This document shows, piece by piece, positions 53,556-60,696 of a stretch of 60,696 nt of DNA. Origin of the DNA: JAUNQW01 sp043424615 (lineage in GTDB: Bacteria > Bacillota > Bacilli > Lactobacillales > Carnobacteriaceae_A). The stretch covers positions 1-60,696 of the forward strand of contig JBHWOX010000041.1 in assembly GCA_043424615.1 (NCBI GenBank), given 5' to 3'. The translations under genes and the position numbers were made by a program. The notes beneath the pieces are model-generated. The model saw only the letters and a list, made by a program, of their open reading frames with translations, was not told the origin of the DNA and searched no databases. Position 1 is the stretch's first letter. The number at the start of each line of letters is the position of its first letter.

Positions 53556-54140
53556 ATGTCTCGAAAATTAAGTCATACTCAAAAGTTGGTTGGTATTGCC
53601 ATTTTAGCAGCAGCATCTTTAATCATTTCGTCCTTTTCCTTTCCCATTATCCCAGCAGTTCCATTTTTAAAAATGGACTTTGGTGATATTCCCATTTTAC
53701 TCAGCATGCTAGCCTATGGTCCTTTGCCAGGTGTCTTGACTGCTTTTTTACGATCACTGATGCATTACCTTCTAACTGGAGGGGAGGGCGGGCTTCCTAT
53801 AGGAGATTTTGCTGCTTTTATTGCTTCTGTTTCATTGACCCTGCCCATTTATTATTCTCTTCGACGCTTTGGTTTTACTTTAAGCGGTCGAGCGGTTGGG
53901 GTCCTCAGTGGGTCTTTGAGTTTGACTGCTAGCTTAAGCTTACTCAATTATTTTGTTTTATTACCCCTTTACCAAATGGTCATGAATTTCCAAGTGGGTT
54001 CAGTTCAGGCCTATCTGGTTGGGGCAGTAGTCCCATTCAATATCATTAAAGCCATCATCGTCAGTATGGTCTTTTATCTGGTTTACCGTTTGATGAGACC
54101 CTGGATGGAAAAAAACTTCTTATCTAGCCGCCTGTCTTAA
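53556..54140 (+). CDS. ribU: Riboflavin transporter RibU (ECF S component)
   Basis: RibU is the substrate-binding membrane subunit of an energy-coupling-factor transporter and imports riboflavin. The 194 residues form about six helices; LKMDFGDIPILLSMLAYGP is the usual S-component motif near residue 38. ATG 53556 has ATAGGAGGA upstream. The FMN riboswitch supports the riboflavin assignment. The shared EcfAAT module is not in this window. Confidence 0.93.
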   Translation: MSRKLSHTQKLVGIAILAAASLIISSFSFPIIPAVPFLKMDFGDIPILLSMLAYGPLPGVLTAFLRSLMHYLLTGGEGGLPIGDFAAFIASVSLTLPIYYSLRRFGFTLSGRAVGVLSGSLSLTASLSLLNYFVLLPLYQMVMNFQVGSVQAYLVGAVVPFNIIKAIIVSMVFYLVYRLMRPWMEKNFLSSRLS

Positions 54141-54151
54141 AGTTTGTTATG

Positions 54152-54190
54152 ACAGCTTAAGCCTTTTCAAGGAACTTAAGCTGTTTTTTT
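54152..54190 (+). terminator. Rho-independent terminator after ribU
   Basis: ACAGCTTAAG / CTTAAGCTGT with a 13-base loop that can extend the stem (CCTT/AAGG), followed by seven T. Confidence 0.92.
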
Positions 54191-54231
54191 ATGGCCAGCT
54201 TTGATAAACTCGATAGGAAGTAGGTGAGCCA

Positions 54232-55281
54232 ATGAATCAAATGGAAGGCTTTTTGCTAAGTCTCTTTAACCGTACAGACGGATTGAAACCTGCCCAAGTT
54301 TTTCATGTTTTAAATGCCAAGCGGACAGGTTCAACTTTTTACCAAGCCCTGACGAATCATTTACTTCCTTATTTTGGCTTGATCCCAGCATTAAATCGCA
54401 AAAATTTTGATCGATGGATGGAACAATTGATTCAAGAAGGGTACTTAAGCTTGGCTGAAAGAGAGGATCACTGGCGGTTAAATCCAAATAAACGAGAGGA
54501 ACTTAATCATTTTTTTGAATCCTATCCTTATCCAAAATATATTCATCAGCTCCATTATGGCTATTTTGACCATGACTTTTGGCTGAAATTACAATTTATC
54601 AGTCAAGTGCTCTCTGAAATGATGCACCACAATCGAAACTACCAGCCCTTCAGCACGTCACCCCGGCAACAATTTTGGGTAAAAAGATGGTTGGCTAAGC
54701 ATGGGCGTGAAGGTGTTGGCCAAGATTTAGCAGCTGAATGGACAAATGTTTTTACCCAATTAGAGGACGAAAGGGCTAATTTTTTAGCGCGTCAGTTGAC
54801 CGGCCATCAGCGGGTGGGTCAAACGGTCAAACAGCTCACAACTGACGGCCAGTCTCCCTATTTGAGGCAAAAAGATGCCTTGCATCAATTAATGGCGGTG
54901 GTTGATGAGCAAGCAAAAGACTTTCCCCTGTTTTCAAGTATTTACCAAGCCAGTTCGAAGGTTCATTTATTAGGCTTATCACCGACTGCCTTTAAGACCA
55001 AGAGATTTCTTGAAAAAAGGATGAATGTTCACCAAATTGCTCAAATTCGTGGGGTAAAAATAGGGACTATCGCTGATCATTTGGTGGAAATTGCGGTGGT
55101 CGTTGGTATGGAAGACGTGAACTATTTGTATGATTCTCAAGATCGAAAAATGGTGAATGACTTTCTTGACCACCAGCCTCCTGTTTATAAGATATTTAAT
55201 GATTACCATCCTCATGTTCCCTTTTATAAATATCGCTTGATTGAAATAGAGAGGTTTTTGAGTCATGAGCTTGACACTTAA
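54232..55281 (+). CDS. ypbB: YpbB family helix-turn-helix protein
   Basis: A 349-residue soluble protein with mostly helical content and a C-terminal helix-turn-helix (about 280-320, RFLEKRMNVHQIAQIRGVK, then GTIADHLVEIA) of the HTH_40 type also found at RecQ C-termini. Bacillus ypbB lies just before recQ, as here, and the two genes overlap by 17 bases. Since this RecQ lacks an HRDC/HTH end, the protein may supply that function as a partner, which is inference. No function is established. Confidence 0.8.
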   Translation: MNQMEGFLLSLFNRTDGLKPAQVFHVLNAKRTGSTFYQALTNHLLPYFGLIPALNRKNFDRWMEQLIQEGYLSLAEREDHWRLNPNKREELNHFFESYPYPKYIHQLHYGYFDHDFWLKLQFISQVLSEMMHHNRNYQPFSTSPRQQFWVKRWLAKHGREGVGQDLAAEWTNVFTQLEDERANFLARQLTGHQRVGQTVKQLTTDGQSPYLRQKDALHQLMAVVDEQAKDFPLFSSIYQASSKVHLLGLSPTAFKTKRFLEKRMNVHQIAQIRGVKIGTIADHLVEIAVVVGMEDVNYLYDSQDRKMVNDFLDHQPPVYKIFNDYHPHVPFYKYRLIEIERFLSHELDT

Positions 55282-56701
55282 AGATGCATTAAAGAAATAT
55301 TTTAACTATGTCACTTTTCGACCAGGGCAAGAAGAGGCAGTCCAAGCAGCTATTGAACATAAAAATTCATTAGTTACCTTGCCTACTGGAACAGGTAAAT
55401 CTCTGTGCTACCAGTTGCCGACATATCTGCTAGCTGGAACGACCGTGGTTGTTTCTCCATTAATATCATTGATGGTGGACCAGGTTTCCCAACTTAAGCG
55501 GCAGGGGGAGACAAAAGTCGCCGCTTTAAACTCTCTACAAGACAGGGATGAGAGGCGATTGATTTTAAGAAATTTATCTGCCTATCGCTTCATCTATTTA
55601 TCACCTGAAATGCTTTTTCAGGACTATATGATCGATGCTTTGAGCCAGCTGAACTTAAGCCTTTTTGTTGTCGATGAGGCCCATTGTATTTCGCAATGGG
55701 GGATGAATTTTCGGCCGGATTATTTGATGTTAGGGCAGGTCCGCCAGCGTTTAAATTTTCCTACCACCATGGCTTTGACAGCCACAGCGACTCCCCAGGT
55801 CAGGCAAGAAATTCAAGACCTGCTCTTTGACAGCCAAGAAGAGATGGTCACTATCAGTACGGGTGTAGAACGTCCAAACATAAAATATTTGCTTAAGAGG
55901 GTCAGTCACGCTCATGAAAAAAAGAGCATCCTATTGAATTTGGTCCAACATTTAAAACCAGCTGGAATTATTTATTTCTCAAGTAAAAAAATGGCCCAAG
56001 AAATTTGCAGTTATTTGCAAAGTGAAAGTCGCTTAAAGGTTGGTTTTTACCACGGGGATCTGGATGACCAGGACCGCTTAAAAATCCAAATGCAGTTTGA
56101 CCAAGACCAGCTGGATATTATATGTGCCACCAATGCTTTTGGGATGGGCATTGATAAGGATAATGTCCGTTATGTCATTCACTACCATCTTCCTCCAAGC
56201 CCAGAAATGTATCTGCAAGAAACAGGTCGAGCAGGGCGAGATGGCAAAGACTGCTTGGCAATTTTGCTTTATCATGCTGGCGACGAGCAAATTCCACGTT
56301 TTTTTATCGAAGAAGATTATATGGAACCATCTGCTATTCAACAGATCTACCAACAAGTTGATCCACCAGACCGGTCGAGCAGTCCCCATAGCTGGACCAT
56401 CTATTATTTTAAAAAATTAGCCTGGACGGTCAACGAGATTCAAAAGAAATATCACCACCGTCAGCTGATTAAAGAAAGCCAACTCCAAGCCATGTTGGAT
56501 TATGTTAGCACTAAGCAATGTCGACGGAAATTTTTTATCCAGTACTTTGATGAGGATCAGGGGTCAAACTACCAGTTAAAATGCTGTTGTGACAATTGTC
56601 AAGAGGATCTGTTGGAGGACTTTTGGTCAGAGAGCCTAGACTTAAAAGATCAAAATGAAGATCAAGCCTGGAGAGAAATTATCTCAGGATTATTTTACTA
56701 A
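55265..56701 (+). CDS. recQ: ATP-dependent DNA helicase RecQ
   Basis: A 3' to 5' helicase of recombination and fork repair. The 478 residues are the short form: Walker A TLPTGTGKSLCYQLP, DEAHCISQWG, TATATP, motif VI QETGRAGRDG and the zinc-binding cysteines (QCRRKFF, then KCCCDNC). There is no HRDC domain. The ATG lies inside the ypbB end, so translation is coupled. Confidence 0.94.
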   Translation: MSLTLKDALKKYFNYVTFRPGQEEAVQAAIEHKNSLVTLPTGTGKSLCYQLPTYLLAGTTVVVSPLISLMVDQVSQLKRQGETKVAALNSLQDRDERRLILRNLSAYRFIYLSPEMLFQDYMIDALSQLNLSLFVVDEAHCISQWGMNFRPDYLMLGQVRQRLNFPTTMALTATATPQVRQEIQDLLFDSQEEMVTISTGVERPNIKYLLKRVSHAHEKKSILLNLVQHLKPAGIIYFSSKKMAQEICSYLQSESRLKVGFYHGDLDDQDRLKIQMQFDQDQLDIICATNAFGMGIDKDNVRYVIHYHLPPSPEMYLQETGRAGRDGKDCLAILLYHAGDEQIPRFFIEEDYMEPSAIQQIYQQVDPPDRSSSPHSWTIYYFKKLAWTVNEIQKKYHHRQLIKESQLQAMLDYVSTKQCRRKFFIQYFDEDQGSNYQLKCCCDNCQEDLLEDFWSESLDLKDQNEDQAWREIISGLFY

Positions 56702-56725
56702 AATCCTTATTACTTTATCCTGTTA

Positions 56726-56734
56726 TGTTATAAT
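56726..56734 (+). promoter_or_regulatory. Extended -10 promoter before the LysM protein
   Basis: TGT-TATAAT (TATAAT at 56729-56734); a weak -35 TTATTA lies 16 bases upstream at 56707-56712. Confidence 0.7.
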
Positions 56735-56771
56735 GTAGAACGTAATGAAATGAGAGAAAGGGGGAGATTGG

Positions 56772-57653
56772 ATGTCTAAAGATGACTACCGCCAGCATGA
56801 TGATTTTGAGAACTCCGATGATTATTTATCTTCTGATGAAGATTATGATTTAGACTCGGATGTTGATTTGGATGAGGACCAATCTTCTGAAATGAACACT
56901 CAAGATGATTTGGAAAATACCATTGATTTTTCCGATGAAGATTTTGATGATGAATATGATGAGGATGACCCATCTTATGATGAGGAATTTGATGCTGAAG
57001 AAGAATCAGCTTTATGGTCTAAGCAGTTTAGTGATGAGCCCTATGTCGACGATAATGGCGTTCCCTCTCGTATGAAGCGCCGTCACTCAGGGAATAAATT
57101 ACCTAATAATTTAGTTACGATCTTTATTATTATTATTTTAATTATCATTTTAACTACTGTTGCTTATGTATGGTATTTGAATAACCGTTCATATGACCGC
57201 TTTGAAAATCAGCAAGATAGTATCGAGTTGAGCTCAAGTTCAGAAAGTTCTGAAAGCTCTAAAGATGATGACAGTGCCAAAGAGTCAAGTCTGAAAGAAT
57301 CGAAAGAAAAAGAAGAATCTCGATCGATTGCTAAAGAAGAATCTGAACAAGCTGAAGCTGAAGCTGCTCGACAAGCTCAAGCCCAACGAGATGCCCAAGC
57401 TGAATCAGAACGTCAAGCCGAGGCTCAAAGACAGGCTGAAGCCCAAGCTCAAGCACAATCACGTGCTCAAGCAGAAAGCCAACAAGCTGCTGAAGAAGCT
57501 CAATCCTACTCTAGCTACACCGTTCAAGCCGGGGACAATCTTTACCGTATTGCTGTCAACCATGGCATTTCATTAGATGCACTACTTGAAGCGAACGGTC
57601 TAGCTGCTAATTCAAATATTCAACCAGGGTCAACATTACGCATCCCTCAATAG
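56772..57653 (+). CDS. Membrane-anchored LysM protein (YpbE-like)
   Basis: A 293-residue type II membrane protein with four parts. First is a cytosolic segment extremely rich in Asp and Glu (about 1-85), then a basic stretch and one transmembrane helix (about 115-138). An extracellular Ser/Glu/Lys then Ala/Gln/Glu-rich stalk (about 150-243) leads to a C-terminal LysM domain beginning YTVQAGDNLYRIA. LysM binds peptidoglycan GlcNAc chains, so the protein tethers membrane to wall. Bacillus ypbE, also a LysM protein, lies near recQ. GGGGGAGA precedes the ATG. The role is unknown. Confidence 0.85.
   Translation: MSKDDYRQHDDFENSDDYLSSDEDYDLDSDVDLDEDQSSEMNTQDDLENTIDFSDEDFDDEYDEDDPSYDEEFDAEEESALWSKQFSDEPYVDDNGVPSRMKRRHSGNKLPNNLVTIFIIIILIIILTTVAYVWYLNNRSYDRFENQQDSIELSSSSESSESSKDDDSAKESSLKESKEKEESRSIAKEESEQAEAEAARQAQAQRDAQAESERQAEAQRQAEAQAQAQSRAQAESQQAAEEAQSYSSYTVQAGDNLYRIAVNHGISLDALLEANGLAANSNIQPGSTLRIPQ
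57347..57501 (+). repeat. Low-complexity coding repeat (Ala/Gln/Glu stalk of the LysM protein)
   Basis: Short imperfect units such as CAAGCT, GAAGCT and CAAGCC recur over about 150 bases and encode QA, EA and RQ dipeptides. Such tracts can change length by slippage in steps of three. Confidence 0.7.
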
Positions 57654-57673
57654 GGAACGAAAGTGGGGTAAGA

Positions 57674-58342
57674 GTGACTGAACATTTAACGATTGCTATT
57701 GATGGTCCAGCATCATCTGGCAAAAGCACGATATCAAAGCAACTAGCCCAAGATTTGGACATTATTCATATTGATACTGGAGCCATGTATCGCTCTCTCA
57801 CTTGGGAAGCTATTCAAAGAGGAGTGGACTTTTCGAACGAGAAAGCTTTAGTCGATGCGCTCAATCAAATGGATATCAGTTTTGAGCAAGCGGAAGACCA
57901 GCAAAAAGTGTTTATCAATGGTCAAGAGGTGACTGAAGATATTCGCTCTTTAGAGGTGACCAATAATGCTTCAGAAGTATCTGCCCATCCACAGGTGAGA
58001 GAAGAGCTGGTCAATCGGCAGAGATTGCTAGCAGAAGACTTCGACGTGGTGATGGATGGACGAGATATAGGGACGGTTGTTTTGCCCGACGCCAACTATA
58101 AGATTTTTTTAGATGCTTCTCTTGATGAAAGAGCCAAACGACGCTTTAAAGAAAATCAAGAAAGAGGCATCCAGAGTGATTTTGAACAGCTCAAAAAAGA
58201 GATTATGGAACGGGATAAAAAAGATAGCCAACGTCAAGTGGCCCCTCTGAAAGCTGCAGATGATGCCGTACTGTTAGACACCACTGACTTAACTACCGAT
58301 CAAGTCATTGAAAAAATTAAAACAATAATTAAAGAAAATTAA
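57674..58342 (+). CDS. cmk: Cytidylate kinase
   Basis: Cmk phosphorylates CMP and dCMP. The 222 residues have the P-loop IDGPASSGKST, then IDTGAMYRSLT and MDGRDIGTVVLP. The start is GTG 57674 with a weak GTGGGGT site upstream. It precedes rpsA, as in most bacteria. An imperfect inverted repeat at 58347-58365 follows, without a T-run. Confidence 0.95.
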   Translation: MTEHLTIAIDGPASSGKSTISKQLAQDLDIIHIDTGAMYRSLTWEAIQRGVDFSNEKALVDALNQMDISFEQAEDQQKVFINGQEVTEDIRSLEVTNNASEVSAHPQVREELVNRQRLLAEDFDVVMDGRDIGTVVLPDANYKIFLDASLDERAKRRFKENQERGIQSDFEQLKKEIMERDKKDSQRQVAPLKAADDAVLLDTTDLTTDQVIEKIKTIIKEN

Positions 58343-58383
58343 GAAAATCCAGAATTTATCTAGATTATGAATAAAATTTAAGG

Positions 58384-58389
58384 TATAAT
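58384..58389 (+). promoter_or_regulatory. -10 box of a probable rpsA promoter
   Basis: A perfect TATAAT, 38 bases before the rpsA ATG. The -35 position (TAGATT at 58361-58366) is poor, but the region is AT-rich. Confidence 0.55.
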
Positions 58390-58427
58390 GTATTTTGTAT
58401 ACCAAATGTACACTAGGAGGACACATA

Positions 58428-59732
58428 ATGTCAGAGAACAATGAAAAAGATTTAAACTTAGATGAAGAAGTAGAAACTTCAGAAGTTGAAGAAAGTTCTG
58501 AAGAAACTCCTTCAATGTCAGAAGCCATGGATGCTGCTACAGAAATCAACGTAGGAGATACCGTTATGGCAGAAATTCTAACCATTGACGATGATGGACA
58601 AGTTATCGCTGGTTTAGAAGGCGGACAAGAAGGTGTGATTCAACCTCGCGAGTTATCAACTAAACCTGTTGATGACGTCAATGAAATCGTGAGTGTTGGT
58701 GATGAAATTGAAGTAGTTGTCATTAAAGAAATCCAAGATAAAGAACAAGGCAGCTACCAATTATCAAAACGACGCGTTGACGCTCAAAAAGTATGGCAAG
58801 AACTTGAAGAAAAATTTGAAAACGGTGAAACAATCGAAGCACCTGTGACTAAAGTTGTTAAAGGTGGTTTAGTTGTTGACTGTGGTGTACGCGGATTCAT
58901 CCCTGCTTCACTTGTTGATGTAAACTACATCGATGACTTCTCTACTTATGTGGGCGAAACGTTAGAATTAGCCATCACTGAGATTGAACCTAGCGAAAAC
59001 CGTTTAATCTTATCTCACAAAGCAATTCAAGAAAAAGAACTTGAAGACCTTAAAGCTGAAACATTAGAAAGCTTAGAAGAAGGTCAAACAGTAACTGGTA
59101 AAGTTGCTCGTATTGTTGACTTTGGTGCTTTTATTGACTTAGGTGGAGTGGACGGTTTAGTTCACATTTCTGAGATTGCCCACGAACATGTAGACAATCC
59201 TGAAGACTACTTAAATGTTGGCGATGAAATTGAAGTAAAAGTTTTATCCGTTGATGTCGATGATGAACGTATCTCACTTTCACGTAAAGATGTTCTTCCT
59301 GGGCCTTGGGATGGCATCACTGAAAAAATCGCTAAAGATGACGTTGTTGACGGAAAAGTAAAACGTTTAGTTGACTTTGGTGCTTTTGTTGAAGTTTTAC
59401 CAGGTGTTGAAGGCTTACTTCACATCTCACAAATTGCACACCGTCACATTTCTACACCTAATGAAGTCCTAGAAGCAGGACAAGAAATTAAGGTAAAAGT
59501 TTTAGATGTTAATGAAGAAGAAGAACGCTTATCATTAAGCTTGAAAGCTTTAGAAGAGCCAACAGCTGAAGATAAAGCTTCTCAAGAACAACATCAAAAC
59601 TCTAACAAATCTAACCACGGCGGTGGCGCACCTAAAAAACAAAATCGTCAAACCAAAGAAGAAGAAATTGAATCTTCATTCACAGTTGGAGATCTTTTAG
59701 GTGACCAATTGTCTGACTTAAACTTAGACTAA
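58428..59732 (+). CDS. rpsA: 30S ribosomal protein S1-like protein (YpfD)
   Basis: An RNA-binding protein with four S1 domains, the Firmicutes form of S1. The 434 residues start with an acidic segment (about 1-38), then four S1 units; the third and fourth show KVARIVDFGAFIDLGGVDGLVH and KVKRLVDFGAFVEVLPGVEG-type repeats. The tail is rich in Gln, Asn and Lys. ATG 58428 has AGGAGG seven bases upstream. Codon use appears more uniform than in neighbours, suggesting high expression. Confidence 0.94.
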   Translation: MSENNEKDLNLDEEVETSEVEESSEETPSMSEAMDAATEINVGDTVMAEILTIDDDGQVIAGLEGGQEGVIQPRELSTKPVDDVNEIVSVGDEIEVVVIKEIQDKEQGSYQLSKRRVDAQKVWQELEEKFENGETIEAPVTKVVKGGLVVDCGVRGFIPASLVDVNYIDDFSTYVGETLELAITEIEPSENRLILSHKAIQEKELEDLKAETLESLEEGQTVTGKVARIVDFGAFIDLGGVDGLVHISEIAHEHVDNPEDYLNVGDEIEVKVLSVDVDDERISLSRKDVLPGPWDGITEKIAKDDVVDGKVKRLVDFGAFVEVLPGVEGLLHISQIAHRHISTPNEVLEAGQEIKVKVLDVNEEEERLSLSLKALEEPTAEDKASQEQHQNSNKSNHGGGAPKKQNRQTKEEEIESSFTVGDLLGDQLSDLNLD

Positions 59733-59758
59733 AGACCAGCCTACAAATAAAAAATTAG

Positions 59759-59792
59759 AACGGCTTGAGATTAATTTCTGAAGCCGTTTTTT
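59759..59792 (+). terminator. Rho-independent terminator after rpsA
   Basis: AACGGCTT / AAGCCGTT with further loop pairing (GAGA/TTTC), followed by six T. Confidence 0.9.
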
Positions 59793-59839
59793 ATTGAAAG
59801 CAAGTAACATTTATTAACTAATATTATGGAGGTGATACA

Positions 59840-60696
59840 ATGTCAGAAGCAACTGTTGCCTTAGTTGGAAGTCCAAATGTCGGTAAATCTACTTTATTTA
59901 ATCGCATAGCTGAAGAGCGCATAGCTATCGTGGATGATATGCCAGGTGTCACACGTGATCGCTTGTATGCCAAAGGAGAATGGTTGAACCAGCATTTTTC
60001 TGTCATTGATACAGGGGGGCTAACCCTAGAAGATCAACCGATTGATAAGCAAATTTTTGACCAAGCTCAAATAGCGATTGATGAAGCGGATGTTATTGTA
60101 TATGTAGCTGATGTAACCCTTGGAATTACTGATTTAGATGAACAAATTGCTAAAATATTATACCGGTCCAAAAAGCCCATTGTTTTAGCTGTCAATAAGG
60201 TGGACTCTCAAGCCCGCCAATCTGCTGTTTTTGAATTTTATTCCCTTGGTTTAGGAGAACCTTATGCCGTCTCCGCTGAACACGGAAAGGGGATAGGAGA
60301 CTTATTATCTGCTGTTATCGATCATTTCTCATCTTTAGAAAAAGAAGATGAGACCCATAAGCTGTCATTTTCTCTCATCGGGCGTCCCAATGTTGGAAAG
60401 TCATCTTTGGTGAATGCAGTTCTAGGCGAAGACCGTGTCATTGTTTCTAACCAAGCAGGAACCACTCGGGATGCGATTGATACAGACTTTGTAGATGAAG
60501 ACAGTGGATTAGACTATCGAATTATAGATACAGCTGGTATCCGTAAAAAAGGAAAAATTTTCGAAAATACAGAAAAGTATTCTGTCTTGCGGGCTTTGCG
60601 AGCCATTGATCGATCTGATGTCGTCTGTATAGTTATAGATACTGAAGAGGGGATTGTTGAACAAGACAAGCGAGTGGCTGGACTGGCTCATGAAGC
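59840..60696 (+). CDS. der: Ribosome biogenesis GTPase Der (EngA), 3' truncated by window edge
   Basis: Der is a double GTPase needed for 50S assembly. The frame is open from ATG 59840, preceded by GGAGGTG, to the last base, giving 285 residues of roughly 436. The first G domain shows GSPNVGKSTLFN, PGVTRD, DTGG and NKVD. The second shows GRPNVGKSSLVN, GTTRD and DTAGI. The end of the second G domain and the KH-like domain lie beyond the window. The order cmk-rpsA-der is typical of Firmicutes. Confidence 0.96.
   Translation, partial: MSEATVALVGSPNVGKSTLFNRIAEERIAIVDDMPGVTRDRLYAKGEWLNQHFSVIDTGGLTLEDQPIDKQIFDQAQIAIDEADVIVYVADVTLGITDLDEQIAKILYRSKKPIVLAVNKVDSQARQSAVFEFYSLGLGEPYAVSAEHGKGIGDLLSAVIDHFSSLEKEDETHKLSFSLIGRPNVGKSSLVNAVLGEDRVIVSNQAGTTRDAIDTDFVDEDSGLDYRIIDTAGIRKKGKIFENTEKYSVLRALRAIDRSDVVCIVIDTEEGIVEQDKRVAGLAHE

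Noticed and set aside
57347..57501. CRISPR-like or tandem repeat array
   Set aside because: The units are short, imperfect and in frame, without spacers; they encode a protein stalk.
58347..58365. Terminator after cmk
   Set aside because: The inverted repeat is imperfect, AT-rich and lacks a T-run.

Overview
The window is a block of core chromosome from a low-GC Gram-positive bacterium of the order Lactobacillales. Supporting signs are the gene orders ylbG-rsmD-coaD, gmk-rpoZ-priA-fmt-rsmB-stp-prkC-rsgA-rpe-thiN, asp23-fakA-recG-plsX-acpP, rnc-smc-ftsY-ylxM-ffh-rpsP-khpA-rimM-trmD-rplS, xerD-ribT-scpA-scpB-rluB and ypbB-recQ-LysM-cmk-rpsA-der. Others are a PASTA-domain kinase, a streptococcal/enterococcal-type RNase J2 and the absence of sporulation genes. 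The lineage may be Aerococcaceae-like, but that is a guess that sequence searches would have to confirm.

Layout. 1-1720: end of ftsW, ylbG, rsmD, coaD. 1822-5868: competence genes comEA and comEC, then holA. 5954-12772: rpsT, uvrB, rpsO, pnp and rnjB (RNase J2). 12790-14247: cardiolipin synthase. 14377-14706, minus strand: a small YolD-like gene behind two LexA-type boxes. 14880-25472: the gmk to thiN run, with priA interrupted by an in-frame stop. 25550-25738, minus: rpmB. 25954-31354: asp23, fakA, recG, plsX, acpP. 31438-32607, minus: an O-antigen-ligase-like membrane protein. 32769-42530: rnc to rplS (division, SRP pathway, ribosome and tRNA modification). 42737-49603: dnaE, pyk, cvfB, xerD. 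49685-52140: ribT, scpA, scpB, rluB. 52309-53193, minus: class I aldolase. 53281-54140: FMN riboswitch and ribU. 54232-60696: ypbB, recQ, a LysM protein, cmk, rpsA and the start of der.

The genes mostly serve translation, RNA turnover, replication and repair, chromosome segregation, phospholipid synthesis and envelope signalling. Transcription is mainly on the plus strand. The four minus-strand genes are single units, and terminators bound most of them. The only gap above 300 bases, 53194-53555, is filled by the aldolase promoter with a cre-like site, the ribU promoter and the FMN riboswitch. I saw no tRNA, rRNA, CRISPR array, insertion sequence, prophage or toxin-antitoxin module.

I found no convincing new multi-gene system. 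The points most worth checking are the priA nonsense codon, the SOS-controlled orphan YolD-like gene whose promoter shares -35 base pairs with gmk, the long hairpin before pnp, and the lone O-antigen-ligase-like gene inside the acpP-rnc junction.
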